Assembly (NCBI RefSeq): GCF_022763525.1
Contig: NZ_JALEGG010000007.1
Coordinates: 1 to 64,000 of the forward strand
Length of the DNA: 64,000 bases
Source: Acidovorax sp.
GTDB lineage: Bacteria > Pseudomonadota > Gammaproteobacteria > Burkholderiales > Burkholderiaceae_C
Reading direction: 5' to 3'
In this document: piece after piece, positions 21,028-31,714 of the stretch
How the letters are laid out: the number at the start of each line of letters is the position of its first letter
Numbering within the stretch: the stretch's first letter is position 1
Program-made: the position numbers and the translations under genes
The notes under the pieces: generated by a model
What the model saw: the letters and a program-made list of their open reading frames with translations, nothing else
What the model was told of the DNA's origin: nothing
Databases searched by the model: none

Positions 21028-21804
21028 ATGACCGACGACCAGCTCCTCCGATACTCCCGCCACATCCTGCTGGATGAAATGGGCATCGAAGCGCAGGAAA
21101 AAGTGCTGGCTGCCCACGCGCTCATCATCGGCGCCGGCGGCCTGGGCTCCCCGGCAGCGCTGTACCTCGCTTCGGCCGGCGTGGGGCACATCACCCTTGT
21201 GGACGATGACGTGGTCGATCTGACCAACCTCCAGCGGCAGATCGCACACACCACGGCAAGGGTGGGTCAGCCCAAGGTAGCCTCTGCGGCCGTGGCGATG
21301 AGCGCCATCAACCCCGAAGTGCGGGTGACCGCGCTGCAGGCACGCGCGGATGCTGCCGGGCTCGATGGCCTGGTGCGCGAGGCCAGCATTGTCCTGGACT
21401 GCAGCGACAACTACGTCACCCGCCATGCCGTCAACGCGGCATGCGTGCGCCACGGCAAGCCGCTGGTGGCCGGAGCGGTCATCCGCTTCGACGCGCAAAT
21501 CACGGTGGTGGACCCGCGCGATGCGCTCTCGCCCTGCTACGCCTGCATCTTTCCGCCCCAGGCCGAGTTCGAGGAGGTGCGTTGTTCCACGATGGGCGTT
21601 TTCGCGCCACTGGTCGGCGTGGTGGGGGCTCTGCAGGCGACCGAAGCGCTCAAGCTTGTGGCGGGCGTGGGCACCTCCCTGGCGGGGCGCCTGCTGATGC
21701 TGGATGGCCGGTCCATGGAGTTCAGCTCGCTCCAGCTTCAGCGTGCTTCCCACTGCGCGGTGTGCGGGACCGAGGGACTTGCAAACGCAGCGGCTCACGC
21801 GTAG
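21028..21804 (+). CDS. HesA/MoeB/ThiF family adenylyltransferase
   Basis: LIIGAGGLGSPAALYLASAGVGHITLVDDDVVDLTNLQRQI; CYACIFP. Confidence 0.93.
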   Translation: MTDDQLLRYSRHILLDEMGIEAQEKVLAAHALIIGAGGLGSPAALYLASAGVGHITLVDDDVVDLTNLQRQIAHTTARVGQPKVASAAVAMSAINPEVRVTALQARADAAGLDGLVREASIVLDCSDNYVTRHAVNAACVRHGKPLVAGAVIRFDAQITVVDPRDALSPCYACIFPPQAEFEEVRCSTMGVFAPLVGVVGALQATEALKLVAGVGTSLAGRLLMLDGRSMEFSSLQLQRASHCAVCGTEGLANAAAHA

Positions 21805-21989
21805 CCCCTGGAATCCGCCGCGCCGGTCTGTACCGATTCCTCGAATGGGGTGAACCAGCAAGGGTGTGGCGGGGTAGGAAAACGCCTACGAGCGCCGCGT
21901 GCGGCGGCTGGCAGAATTGCGATGTTCGTGCATCTACATTGGAACTTCGATCAGCGCAACTGTGCACCGGTCGCACCTTGGATTCACCC

Positions 21990-22412
21990 GTGAAACTCCG
22001 CACCTACATTGTTGAAGACAACGCGACCATTCGCGAGAACCTCATCGGGACTCTCGAAGAACTTGCGTCCGTAGAGGCAGTCGGGGTGGCGGAAACGGAA
22101 GACGAAGGCAAGAGCTGGCTCGCCGCGCACCGCGGCGAGTGGGACTTGGCCATCGTGGATCTCTTTTTGCGCCAGGGCAGTGGACTGGGTGTTCTGGCCG
22201 CATGTCGCGACCGCAAGCCCGGCCAAAAAATGGTGGTGCTCAGCAACTACGCCACGCCGGATGTGCGCATGCGTTGTGCGCAGTTGGGTGTCGATGCAGT
22301 GTTTGACAAATCCAATGAAATCGACGCGTTGGTGGACTACTGCATCCAGCACAGCACCCCGGTGGGCCTGGACTTCAATCCACCCATGCCCGCTTCAGGG
22401 CAAGCCGCCTGA
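21990..22412 (+). CDS. Single-domain response regulator (GTG start)
   Basis: RTYIVEDNATIRENLIGTL...DLAIVDLFLRQGSGLGVL...VVLSNYATPDVRMRCAQLGVDAVFDKS; no output domain. Confidence 0.85.
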   Translation: MKLRTYIVEDNATIRENLIGTLEELASVEAVGVAETEDEGKSWLAAHRGEWDLAIVDLFLRQGSGLGVLAACRDRKPGQKMVVLSNYATPDVRMRCAQLGVDAVFDKSNEIDALVDYCIQHSTPVGLDFNPPMPASGQAA

Positions 22413-22482
22413 GGTCATCAGCCAGCGGCGGCGCCAAGCCCCCGTTACCGCGGTGACTGTTGAAATCTCTTCTGTCGGCGGG

Positions 22483-23244
22483 TCACCGCTTCCGCGCGGG
22501 CTGCCTTGCGCGCTGCGGCAAGCCGTGTTGGCGCGGCTGAGGCATCCACCGCCGTGCCAACGTGGCTCGCATGCTGACCGTGCCCGGTGCGCACCGGGCA
22601 GCGGCCGCAGTTCCGTCGATCAACCGGTTCTTGAGAGCGTAGTAGGTCAGGTCGCTATTGGACGAGAGGCTCATCTTCTCCATCAACCGCGTGCGGTAGG
22701 TGCTCACCGTCTTCACGCTCAGCGACAGGGCCTTGGCAATATCGCCCGCCGTTTCGCCCTTGGCCAGCTTGAGGAACACCTGGAACTCGCGTTCCGAGAG
22801 TTGTTCGTGGGGCGGCGCGTCGTCCTTGCGGTTGAGTTGCTGGGCCAGCAGTTCGGCCACGGCAGGCGTGAGGTAGCGTCGACCCAGCGCAATGGTGCGA
22901 ATGGCCTCCACGATCTCGGAAGGTTCGCATTCCTTGTTGAGGTAGCCGCTGGCGCCTTGCCGGATCAGGTTGATGGCGTAGTGCTCTTCCGGGTAGCCGC
23001 TCAGGATCAGGATGCCCATGTCGGGCGCCTTTGCACGCAGCATGGCCAGTGCGTCGAGCCCGCTCTGGCCGGGCATCGACAGGTCCATGAGAAGGACGTC
23101 AATCTCTTTGTTGCGCACGAGGTCGATCGCTTCGCGGCCGTTGGCAGCCTCGCCCTCGACCCGCAGGTCCACATGCTCGGAGAGGAACTGTCGCAAGCCG
23201 GAGCGAACAATCGCGTGGTCATCCACAATGCCAATTTTGATCAT
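22483..23244 (-). CDS. NarL/UvrY-type response regulator with C-terminal basic extension
   Basis: IKIGIVDDHAIVRSGLRQFL...LLMDLSMPGQSGLDAL; HTH LSEREFQVFLKLAKGETAGDIAKALSLSVKTVSTYRTRLMEKM. Confidence 0.93.
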   Translation of the reverse strand: MIKIGIVDDHAIVRSGLRQFLSEHVDLRVEGEAANGREAIDLVRNKEIDVLLMDLSMPGQSGLDALAMLRAKAPDMGILILSGYPEEHYAINLIRQGASGYLNKECEPSEIVEAIRTIALGRRYLTPAVAELLAQQLNRKDDAPPHEQLSEREFQVFLKLAKGETAGDIAKALSLSVKTVSTYRTRLMEKMSLSSNSDLTYYALKNRLIDGTAAAARCAPGTVSMRATLARRWMPQPRQHGLPQRARQPARKR

Positions 23245-23369
23245 CGAACTTTCTTTCGCAGGGCGGGAGTGCCGCGCCTGATGGTGATTGGTTGGAAAGG
23301 TTCTCGGGCAGCCGACCCTGGGTGCAGGGCGGTGCTTGTAGGGCTTACACATTATCCAGAATACCGCGT

Positions 23370-24782
23370 ATGAGCCTTAAAGAAAACACCCGCATCTGGC
23401 TGCCCAAAGTTCGCAAGATGGCGCTGAGCCTGCCAATGGCCTTGCTGGCTGCGATGGTACTGGTGGGTATCAACGAGACAGGGCACATGCGTTCCCAGGA
23501 TGCCGTGGAGCAAATGACCCACGGGCAGAACACGCGCAAGGCCGTCAATCTCTTGCTGCAGAGCATGCTGGACGCTGAAACAGGCCAGCGCGGCTATCTG
23601 CTCACGGGCAACGAGACCTACCTTGAACCCTACGACAAGGCCGTGGCGAGTGTGCAGACCAATCTGGACGGATTGCGGAACCTGTTCATGAACTCGCCAG
23701 AGGACATGCAGGAATTCGCGCTGCTGTCGCGGCAGATATCGCGCAAGCTGGCGGAGATGGAGCTCAGCCTGCGTCTGCGCCGCCAGGGCAACGAAGATGC
23801 GTGGAAGTTCATCTTGCACACCGACGTGGGCAAGGAGCACATGGAGGGCATCCGCAAACATGCACACGAACTGATTGCTCGCAGCGACGAACATGTGCGG
23901 CTGGGGCGCGAACAGATTGAGCAGTCGCTCATGCTTTCGCGCATTGGCATTGCCACGGTGACGGCCATCGGCTTGCTCGCGTTCTACATGTACCTGCGCC
24001 AGGCACAGGCGCTCCAGTCGGTCAACCTGCGCGAGCAGGCATTGCTAGAGCGTGAGCGTGACCGTCTGGAGAGTCTGGTGAAGCTGCGCACAGCCACCCT
24101 CTCTGAACTGGCGAACCACCTGCAGCAGGTGCGGGAGGAAGAGCGGGGCCACCTCGCGCGCGAGCTCCATGACGAACTGGGCGCCTTGTTGACGGCTGCC
24201 AAGCTGGACGTGGCGCGGCTCAAATCGCGGATCGACACCGCCGCCACGCCAGAAGTGGGCGAGCGGCTCAAGCACCTCACCGACACGCTCAACAGCGGCA
24301 TTGCGCTCAAGCGCCGCATCATCGAAGACCTGCGGCCTTCGTCGCTGTCCAACCTCGGGTTGACGGCAGCCATCGAGATCCTCACGCGCGAATATGCGGA
24401 ACGCGCCGGCATCGAGATCGAGACCAGCCTGGAGTCTGTGCAGCTACCCGACGCCGCGCAACTCACGGTGTACCGCATGGTGCAAGAGGCCCTCACCAAC
24501 ATCGGCAAATACGCCAAGGCCACCAAGGTGCTGGTGTCCATCCACGGGTACCCCACCCATGTGGCGGTGCAGGTGCGCGACAACGGCAGCGGCTTCGATC
24601 CCGCCGCAGTGCGGCCTACTTCGCACGGGCTGTCGGGCATGCGGCACCGTGTGGAGTCCGCGGGGGGCCGGTTGTCCATCACGTCCCGGCCGGGCAACGG
24701 CACCCTCGTGTCGGCCGTGCTGCCGCTGCAGCAGCGACCCGGTGCGGCGGACACGCCCCTGCCCAAGCCCGCAGAGGCCTGA
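23370..24782 (+). CDS. CHASE3-type sensor histidine kinase (HisKA_3/HATPase)
   Basis: CHASE3-like ETGQRGYLLTGNETYLEPY; EERGHLARELHDELGALLTAAKLDV; GLSGMRHRVESAGGRLSI. Confidence 0.93.
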   Translation: MSLKENTRIWLPKVRKMALSLPMALLAAMVLVGINETGHMRSQDAVEQMTHGQNTRKAVNLLLQSMLDAETGQRGYLLTGNETYLEPYDKAVASVQTNLDGLRNLFMNSPEDMQEFALLSRQISRKLAEMELSLRLRRQGNEDAWKFILHTDVGKEHMEGIRKHAHELIARSDEHVRLGREQIEQSLMLSRIGIATVTAIGLLAFYMYLRQAQALQSVNLREQALLERERDRLESLVKLRTATLSELANHLQQVREEERGHLARELHDELGALLTAAKLDVARLKSRIDTAATPEVGERLKHLTDTLNSGIALKRRIIEDLRPSSLSNLGLTAAIEILTREYAERAGIEIETSLESVQLPDAAQLTVYRMVQEALTNIGKYAKATKVLVSIHGYPTHVAVQVRDNGSGFDPAAVRPTSHGLSGMRHRVESAGGRLSITSRPGNGTLVSAVLPLQQRPGAADTPLPKPAEA

Positions 24783-24996
24783 CGGCAAGCGTCCGCACGG
24801 CGCGAAATCTACGACGCGCCGGCAGCCATGGCAAAGCATCACGGCTTTGTCCTACAGGGCCCTCCCCGCATCGCCGACAGGGGTGCGCGCCGAGGACCGG
24901 CATCGTCCCTCATCAGAACTTCCTACAGTGGACTCCAGGCGCTGAAGTCCTGTGCCGTCCTTAACCGCCGGCACACCCCCTGAAAGGAGAAAAGAA

Positions 24997-25161
24997 ATGT
25001 TGCATTACGCAGTGGTTTTTCTGGTGATCGCACTGATCGCGGCTCTCTTCGGCTTTGGCGGCATCGCTGCCGGGGCGGTGGGCATTGCCAAGATTTTGTT
25101 CTTCGTGTTCGTGGTCATGGCCATCGTGACCTTCGTGCTGGGCCTGCAGCGAAAGGGCTGA
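24997..25161 (+). CDS. DUF1328 small membrane protein (YtjA family)
   Basis: [49 protein letters not shown]. Confidence 0.92.
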   Translation: MLHYAVVFLVIALIAALFGFGGIAAGAVGIAKILFFVFVVMAIVTFVLGLQRKG

Positions 25162-25227
25162 CCGCCTGGGCTGCCTGAACACCTCACCGTTTTTGTATTT
25201 ACCTCACCGCATCCAAGGAGCCCCTCA

Positions 25228-25635
25228 ATGAGCATCCAGACCGCCACCGACAAAGTTGCGAGCAGCGCCCGTCACATCGCCGACGACGTGCTGCAAAGTG
25301 CGCAAGACGCCGTCCAGTCCACCCGCGCCACGGCCAACAGCACGTTGGAAAAAGCCGAGGAAGGCGTGCGCACCCTGCGCAGCCAGACGGATCCGGTCAT
25401 TGACGATCTGGCCGCGCGTGCCCAGGAACTGGCCGCACGCAGCATCGACTACTGCGCTGAAACGAGTGCCCGCGCACGCCAGAAGATGCATGAAGCAGCA
25501 GACGCCACCAGCAAGTACGTGGCCGAGCAGCCTGGCAAGTCCCTGGTCATCGCCGCCGCATCTGGTGCTGCTCTGGCTGCCTTGTTCATGATGGCGTCGC
25601 GCCGCCGTCATCACCCCCATCATTCAGCCTATTGA
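25228..25635 (+). CDS. DUF883 family (ElaB/YqjD-like) protein
   Basis: Helical N-terminus, C-terminal VAEQPGKSLVIAAASGAALAALFMMASRRR. Confidence 0.88.
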   Translation: MSIQTATDKVASSARHIADDVLQSAQDAVQSTRATANSTLEKAEEGVRTLRSQTDPVIDDLAARAQELAARSIDYCAETSARARQKMHEAADATSKYVAEQPGKSLVIAAASGAALAALFMMASRRRHHPHHSAY

Positions 25636-25829
25636 TCAAGCCAGCCGCTCCTGGCTGGCGCGGCGGCGTGGCGATGAGTCCACTGCCCGGCCGACCAGGA
25701 AGCACAAGAACTATCAGACAAACCCAACACTGGAACCCACGGTTTGCCGGTCACGGAGGGTGCAACAGACCGGCGGATTGAACTCCCCAGCACCCGCGTT
25801 TCCAACCTATCTTCCATAAGGACAACATC

Positions 25830-26147
25830 ATGAAATACGCACGTGCCCTCGCTTTTGCCGCCGTCGCTGGCGTCACCATCGTCACCGCTACGGGCTGCTC
25901 CGTGGCGCGCAATCAGCAGACCATGGGCGCCTACGTGGACGATGCCAGCATCACCACCGCGGTGAAGGCCAAGATGGCGGAAGACAAATCGGTGTCGGCA
26001 ACCTCCATCAGCGTGGAGACGCTCAACGGCACGGTCCAGCTGTCGGGATTTGCGAAATCGCAGGCCGAAAAGAACCAGGCTGAAGCCATCGCCCGCAATA
26101 CCAAGAATGTGCGCGAGGTCCGCAACAGCATCGTTGTGCGTCCCTGA
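25830..26147 (+). CDS. BON-domain lipoprotein
   Basis: Lipobox TATGC; DDASITTAVKAKMAEDKSVSATSISVETLNGTVQLSGFAKS. Confidence 0.9.
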   Translation: MKYARALAFAAVAGVTIVTATGCSVARNQQTMGAYVDDASITTAVKAKMAEDKSVSATSISVETLNGTVQLSGFAKSQAEKNQAEAIARNTKNVREVRNSIVVRP

Positions 26148-26211
26148 TCGGACAGACAGCTTGACCTTCGTGTAGCGCGCGGCGCGGCCGCTCTGCAAGA
26201 AGGCAGGATGT

Positions 26212-26242
26212 GGGCTCCAGGACCAGTGCCTGGAGCCTTTGT
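26212..26242 (+). terminator. Putative Rho-independent terminator
   Basis: GGCTCCAGG-ACCAGTG-CCTGGAGCC followed by TTT. Confidence 0.6.
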
Positions 26243-26327
26243 CATTTGTTGCGAGGCGAGGCAAGCGAGGAGGCTGAAAATCGAGCCGCTTCACTCGCCG
26301 CCGCACCAGAGGTATAAGCTCGGCTCC

Positions 26328-27443
26328 ATGCGTGTTTTCAACTGCGACCATTGCGGTCACCTGGTGTTCTTCGATAGTGTGCGATGCCTGCATTGCGGCA
26401 GCACCTTGGCGTTCTTGCCCGATGAGCTGACCATGGCGGCACTGGCTCCCGCGCCCCAGGATGGCGCAGGGCTTTGGCGCCGCATGGGAGAGCGCGGGGG
26501 CACCCACTACGGAGGCCGCCTGTACCGGATGTGCCACAACCACACGGCTCACGAGGCTTGCAACTTTGCCATCCCCGCCAATGACTATGCCGACCTGTGC
26601 GTCTCGTGTCGGCAGACCCGGGTGCTTCCGGATTTGTCGGACGCCGCGAATCTGCGGCGCTGGAAGCAAATCGAGGCGGCCAAGCGCCAGCTCTTCTATA
26701 CGTTGGCGCGGTTGGGCCTGGAGCCATTGCCGGGGAAATTCGGCCCGGTGTTTGAATTTCTTGCGGACCTGCCAGGGGGCCCAACGATCCTCACGGGCCA
26801 TCTGGGCGGCACCATCACCCTGAACGTGGCAGAGGCGGACGACGACGAACGGGCCCGCCGCCGCATTGCCCTGGGTGAGCCTTACCGCACGCTCATCGGG
26901 CACCTTCGGCACGAGTCGGGTCACTTCTACTGGGACCAGCTCGTGCGCGATGGCGGCCGCATTGAGGCATTTCGGCAGGTGTTTGGCGATGAGCGCCAGG
27001 ACTACGCCGCTGCACTGGACGCGCACTACGCGCGGCGCAATGATCTCGGCGACTGGGCTGCACGCCACGTGAGCGCCTACGCCGCAGCCCACCCCTGGGA
27101 AGACTGGGCCGAGACATGGGCCCATTACCTGCACATGATCGACTTGCTGGAGACGGCAGCCAGCTACGAGACGGGCGTCACCGTCCCTGACCCCCATGCA
27201 GCCCTGCGTCACCACGTCACTGATCCGTTTGCCGAACCTCGCCCTGCGTTCCAGGACATGGTGCGCCAGTGGGTTCCGCTGACCTTGATGCTCAACAGCC
27301 TGAACCGGAGCCTGGGTCAGCATGATGCTTACCCCTTTGCGCTGTCTTCTGGGGCCATGGTCAAGCTGAGGTTCGTGCACGATCTGGTGCAGGCCCAGTC
27401 TCCTCGGGCGTCCCCGCAGGTGGCATCATCGGAGATGCTTTGA
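26328..27443 (+). CDS. Zinc-ribbon putative zinc-binding metallopeptidase (DUF2248/PF10005-like)
   Basis: FNCDHCGHLVFFDSVRCLHCGSTLAFLPD ... LIGHLRHESGHFYWD (HESGH). Confidence 0.87.
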   Translation: MRVFNCDHCGHLVFFDSVRCLHCGSTLAFLPDELTMAALAPAPQDGAGLWRRMGERGGTHYGGRLYRMCHNHTAHEACNFAIPANDYADLCVSCRQTRVLPDLSDAANLRRWKQIEAAKRQLFYTLARLGLEPLPGKFGPVFEFLADLPGGPTILTGHLGGTITLNVAEADDDERARRRIALGEPYRTLIGHLRHESGHFYWDQLVRDGGRIEAFRQVFGDERQDYAAALDAHYARRNDLGDWAARHVSAYAAAHPWEDWAETWAHYLHMIDLLETAASYETGVTVPDPHAALRHHVTDPFAEPRPAFQDMVRQWVPLTLMLNSLNRSLGQHDAYPFALSSGAMVKLRFVHDLVQAQSPRASPQVASSEML

Positions 27444-27500
27444 GGTAAAAGCGGCCCCCGCGCTGATGGAACAAGCGCAGGCAGCTACTAAATCAGTAGC
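27443..27500 (-). repeat. Family A repeat, copy 6
   Basis: rc: GCTACTGATTTAGTAGCTGCCTGCGCTTGTTCCATCAGCGCGGGGGCCGCTTTTACCTC. Confidence 0.87.
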
Positions 27501-27501
27501 A

Positions 27502-28347
27502 TTAGAACTCGAGATTGTCGATGAGCCGGGTGGTGCCCAGGCGTGCAGCTCCGAGCACGACCAGTGCGCCGGGCTGGTCCTGCGCCGTGGGGGGCTGCAG
27601 GTCGCTGCGGCGGCGCACGGTCAGGTAGTCCGGCTGCCAGCCCCGCGCGCGAAGCGCTTCCATCGCGAGCGCCTCCAGGGCATCGCGTTCGTGGGGCGCG
27701 CTGGTGGCCCACCGCCCCGCGAGCTGCTGCAGGGCCTGCGGCAGCGCCACCGCCTCCTGCCGTTCTTGCGAGCTGAGATAGCCGTTGCGTGAACTCAGCG
27801 CAAGCCCATCCACTGCGCGGCGCGTCTCGCCTGCCACGATGTCGATGGGCAAGGCGAATTGCTGCACCATCTGGCGGATGACCATGAGTTGCTGATAGTC
27901 CTTCTTGCCAAACACAGCGGTGCCGCCGGTGGTGCCCAGCACGCAGGCAAACAGCTTCATCACCACGGTGCTCACACCCACGAAAAATCCGGGGCGGTAG
28001 TGGCCTTCCAGGATGTCCGCGAGGGCCGGGTCGGGGTGCACCTTGAAGGTCTGGGGCTGCGGGTACAGGTCTTTTTCGCGGGGGGCGAACAGCACGTCGC
28101 AGCCTGCCGCCCGCAACTGCGCACAGTCCGCGTCCCAGGTACGGGGGTAGCTGTCAAAGTCCTCGTGCGGCAGGAATTGCAGGCGGTTCACAAAAATGCT
28201 GGCTACCGTGACGTCGCCCAGTGGCTTGGCCTGGTGCACCAGGGCAATGTGCCCGGCGTGCAGGTTGCCCATGGTGGGTACAAAGGCGGGGTGGCGGTGC
28301 GGGGCCAGGGCCTGGCGCAGCTCGGCGATGGTGTGGGCGATGAGCAT
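27502..28347 (-). CDS. panC: Pantoate-beta-alanine ligase
   Basis: [43 protein letters not shown]. Confidence 0.97.
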   Translation of the reverse strand: MLIAHTIAELRQALAPHRHPAFVPTMGNLHAGHIALVHQAKPLGDVTVASIFVNRLQFLPHEDFDSYPRTWDADCAQLRAAGCDVLFAPREKDLYPQPQTFKVHPDPALADILEGHYRPGFFVGVSTVVMKLFACVLGTTGGTAVFGKKDYQQLMVIRQMVQQFALPIDIVAGETRRAVDGLALSSRNGYLSSQERQEAVALPQALQQLAGRWATSAPHERDALEALAMEALRARGWQPDYLTVRRRSDLQPPTAQDQPGALVVLGAARLGTTRLIDNLEF

Positions 28348-28410
28348 CGGAATCGGAAGGGAAGGCGAACGGGAGTTCGGTGCGCGCAGCGCGTGAAGGG
28401 CTGCCGAGGG

Positions 28411-29292
28411 CTACCAAGCATGCACGGCGTTGTCGGGAAAGTGTCCATGCTTGACGGCTTGCACGTACGTTTCCATGGCCGCACGCACGCTGCCCGCGCC
28501 GTCCATGAAGTTGCGGACGAACTTCGGCATCTTGCCCAGGTTCATGCCCAGCATGTCGTGCAGCACCAGCACCTGGCCTGCGGTGCCGTTGCCTGCGCCG
28601 ATGCCGATCGTGTGGCAGTGCGGCAGTTCGGCCGTGATGTCGGCGGCCAGCGCACTAGGCACCATCTCCAGCACCAGCATGGCGGCCCCGGCGTCCTGCA
28701 GTTCGTGGGCGTGCTGGCGCAGCGTGCGCGCGGCATCTTCGCCCTTGCCTTGCACTCGGTAGCCGCCAAGGGCGTGAACGGTCTGGGGCGTGAGCCCCAG
28801 GTGCGTGCACACCGGCACGCCGCGTTGCACCAGGAACTCCACGGCGGGCACGGTCCACCCGCCGCCTTCGAGCTTGACCATGTGGGCGCCTGCCTGCATC
28901 AGCGTGCAGGCGCTGCGCAGGGCCTGCTCGCGGCTTTCGGCATAGGTGCCGTAGGGCAGGTCGGCGATCAGCCAGGCCGTGCCCTGCGCCCGCTGCAGGC
29001 CCCGCGCCACGCTGGCCGTGTGGTAGGCCATGGTGTCCAGTGTCACCCCCACGGTGCTGGGCAAGCCCTGACACACCATGCCCAGCGAGTCACCCACCAA
29101 GATGCATTCCACGCCCGCAGCATCGGCCACGGCGGCGAAGGTGGCGTCGTAGGCTGTCAGCATGGTGATCTTTTCACCCGCCTGCCGCATCTGCGCCAGC
29201 CGCGGCAGGCTGACGGGGCGGCGCTGGGGCATGGGGGACGCGGGCGGCAGCGTGCCGTAGGGCGACGCGGAAACGGCGCTGGTTGCTGTCAT
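28411..29292 (-). CDS. panB: 3-methyl-2-oxobutanoate hydroxymethyltransferase
   Basis: [33 protein letters not shown]...[19 protein letters not shown]. Confidence 0.97.
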   Translation of the reverse strand: MTATSAVSASPYGTLPPASPMPQRRPVSLPRLAQMRQAGEKITMLTAYDATFAAVADAAGVECILVGDSLGMVCQGLPSTVGVTLDTMAYHTASVARGLQRAQGTAWLIADLPYGTYAESREQALRSACTLMQAGAHMVKLEGGGWTVPAVEFLVQRGVPVCTHLGLTPQTVHALGGYRVQGKGEDAARTLRQHAHELQDAGAAMLVLEMVPSALAADITAELPHCHTIGIGAGNGTAGQVLVLHDMLGMNLGKMPKFVRNFMDGAGSVRAAMETYVQAVKHGHFPDNAVHAW

Positions 29293-29425
29293 GAGGGCTC
29301 CCGGGGCAAGAAAAATTGCCGCGAGTCTATGCGACCAATCATGGGCGTACTTATGGTTTCCGGGGCGGGAGGCCGTGGCCTACTCTGGCGCAGTGGCCTT
29401 TGCGTTCCCGGTATGCTCGCGGCTC

Positions 29426-30307
29426 ATGACAGCAGTGTTACACCCCGCGACCCGTCCCATGAATGACAACGATGTGAGGGCTCTGGCCCAGGCTGATGTG
29501 GCCCGTGCCCTGGCTGAAGACGTCGGCTCCGGCGACCTCACGGCCGGTTTGATCAACCCCACCCGCCGGGCCCGCGCCCGCATCCTGGCGCGCGAGTCCG
29601 CCGTCATCTGCGGCGCTCCGTGGGCCGAGGCGGCGCTGCGCGCACTCGACCCCACCGTGCAGATCACCTGGCATGTGCCCGAAGGCCAGCGCTGCACGCC
29701 CGACCAAGTGGTGCTGGAGCTGGAAGGCAACGCCCGCGCGCTGCTCAGCGCCGAGCGCACGGCGCTCAACTTCCTGCAACTGCTCTCGGCCGTGGCCACC
29801 AAAACCCGCACCTATGTGGACGTGGTGGCGGGCACCCGTGCCCACATTGTGGATACGCGCAAGACCATTCCGGGCCTGCGCCTGGCGCAAAAGTATGCCG
29901 TGCGCGTTGGCGGAGGCACCAACCACCGCATCGGCCTGCACGATGCGGTGCTCATCAAGGAAAACCACATTGCCGCGGCCGGTGGCGTCACGGCCGTGCT
30001 GCGCGCGGCCGAGAAGGTCGCTACACAGGCCCAGTTCATTGAGATTGAAGTGGAAACGCTCGAACAGTTGGCCGAGGCGCTGGATGCCGGCGCCAAGATG
30101 GTGCTGCTGGATAACATGCCCCTGCCCATGCTGCGCGAAGCCGTGCGCATCAACGCAGGCCGGGCCATTCTCGAAATTTCGGGTGGCGTGACGCTCGATG
30201 GCCTGCGCGAGTTGGCCGAAACCGGCGTGGACCGCATTTCCATCGGCACGCTGACGAAAGACGTGAAGGCCACCGATTTCTCCATGCGCCTGCAGGAAGT
30301 TCAGTGA
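29426..30307 (+). CDS. nadC: Nicotinate-nucleotide pyrophosphorylase (carboxylating)
   Basis: EDVGSGDLTAGLI...RAHIVDTRKTIPGLRLAQKYAVRVGGGTNHRIGLHDAVLIKENH. Confidence 0.97.
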   Translation: MTAVLHPATRPMNDNDVRALAQADVARALAEDVGSGDLTAGLINPTRRARARILARESAVICGAPWAEAALRALDPTVQITWHVPEGQRCTPDQVVLELEGNARALLSAERTALNFLQLLSAVATKTRTYVDVVAGTRAHIVDTRKTIPGLRLAQKYAVRVGGGTNHRIGLHDAVLIKENHIAAAGGVTAVLRAAEKVATQAQFIEIEVETLEQLAEALDAGAKMVLLDNMPLPMLREAVRINAGRAILEISGGVTLDGLRELAETGVDRISIGTLTKDVKATDFSMRLQEVQ

Positions 30308-30418
30308 CCACTCGCCTGAGCCGCTGCGCGGCGGGGCGGCCCTTGCGCGGCGTCCGCTGGCCTCGTGCGTGCCTGTTTGAAGTGCGGCTGCCACTTTGCA
30401 ATGCTATGGAACCCTGCC

Positions 30419-31537
30419 ATGACTACAGTGATTGATATCGAATACGAGCAGCCCGATGAGGCCGCAGGGGGGGCGGTGTGCTCCACCAAACACGCCTGGG
30501 CCCGCGTGCCGCCCGAACCAACCCAGGCCGAGCGCGCCGCGTTGAAAGACAAGATCCGCCGCCTGCTCAAAGAGAAAAACGCGGTCATGGTGTCGCACTA
30601 CTACGTGCACCCCGACCTGCAAGATTTAGCCGAGGAAACCGGCGGCCTCGTGAGCGATTCGCTGGAGATGGCCCGCTTCGGCCGCGACCACGCCGCCCAG
30701 ACGCTGGTCGTGAGCGGCGTGCGCTTCATGGGCGAGACGGCCAAAATCCTGAGCCCCGAGAAAACGGTGCTCATGCCCGACCTGGATGCCACCTGCTCGC
30801 TGGACCTGGGTTGCCCCGTGGACGAGTTCAGCGCGTTTTGCGATGCGCACCCCGACCGTACCGTGGTGGTCTATGCCAACACCAGCGCTGCCGTCAAGGC
30901 GCGGGCCGATTGGCTGGTCACGTCGAGCTGCGCGCTCGACATCGTCGGCGCCTTGAAGGCTGCGGGGCAAAAAATCCTTTGGGCACCCGACCGCCACCTG
31001 GGCGCGTACATCCAGCGCGAGACGGGAGCGGACATGGTGTTCTGGAACGGCGCCTGCATCGTGCACGACGAGTTCAAGGCGCTGGAGCTGGAACTGTTGA
31101 AAAAGGACCACCCCCAGGCCAAGGTGCTGGTGCACCCCGAAAGCCCTGCGGATGTGATTGCCCTGGCCGACGCCGTGGGCTCCACCAGCGCCATCCTCAA
31201 GGCCGCGCGCGAAATGGACGCCACCGAGTTCATCGTGGCCACCGACAACGGCATGATGCACAAGCTGCGCACGCTGAACCCTGGCAAGACGTTTTACGAA
31301 GCCCCGACCGCCGGCAACAGCGCCACCTGCAAGAGCTGCGCGCATTGCCCCTGGATGGCCATGAACGGTCTGGCCGACGTGGCCCGCGTGCTGGAGACGG
31401 GTGCCAACGCCATCGAGGTGGACCCGGCGCTCATCCCGCGTGCGCGCCAGCCCATTGACCGCATGCTGGCCTTCACCGCGGCGCTCAAGGGCGGCGCGCC
31501 GGTGGATACGCTGGTGCCTGGCATCGGCGCAGCCTGA
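30419..31537 (+). CDS. nadA: Quinolinate synthase NadA
   Basis: [32 protein letters not shown]...[14 protein letters not shown]. Confidence 0.96.
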   Translation: MTTVIDIEYEQPDEAAGGAVCSTKHAWARVPPEPTQAERAALKDKIRRLLKEKNAVMVSHYYVHPDLQDLAEETGGLVSDSLEMARFGRDHAAQTLVVSGVRFMGETAKILSPEKTVLMPDLDATCSLDLGCPVDEFSAFCDAHPDRTVVVYANTSAAVKARADWLVTSSCALDIVGALKAAGQKILWAPDRHLGAYIQRETGADMVFWNGACIVHDEFKALELELLKKDHPQAKVLVHPESPADVIALADAVGSTSAILKAAREMDATEFIVATDNGMMHKLRTLNPGKTFYEAPTAGNSATCKSCAHCPWMAMNGLADVARVLETGANAIEVDPALIPRARQPIDRMLAFTAALKGGAPVDTLVPGIGAA

Positions 31538-31699
31538 GAAGGTGTGAACGAACCCACCATGCCCGCTCATTCCCCCAAAACACGCCCGTTCGTCGTTGCA
31601 AATGCTCGCCATAGCCCGCGCTATGGCTGCGCTTTGCGCCTAGATCGGCCGCGTTTCGGCGGTCTGCTCGGACACGCCGGATTCATTCACACCTTCTGA
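31535..31699. repeat. Nested palindromic intergenic element (family B copy 2)
   Basis: Outer arms TGAGAAGGTGTGAACGAA / TTCATTCACACCTTCTGA (2 mismatches); inner hairpin GCCATAGC-CCGC-GCTATGGC. Confidence 0.88.
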
Positions 31700-31714
31700 G
31701 GTCCGGGCAGTGGC

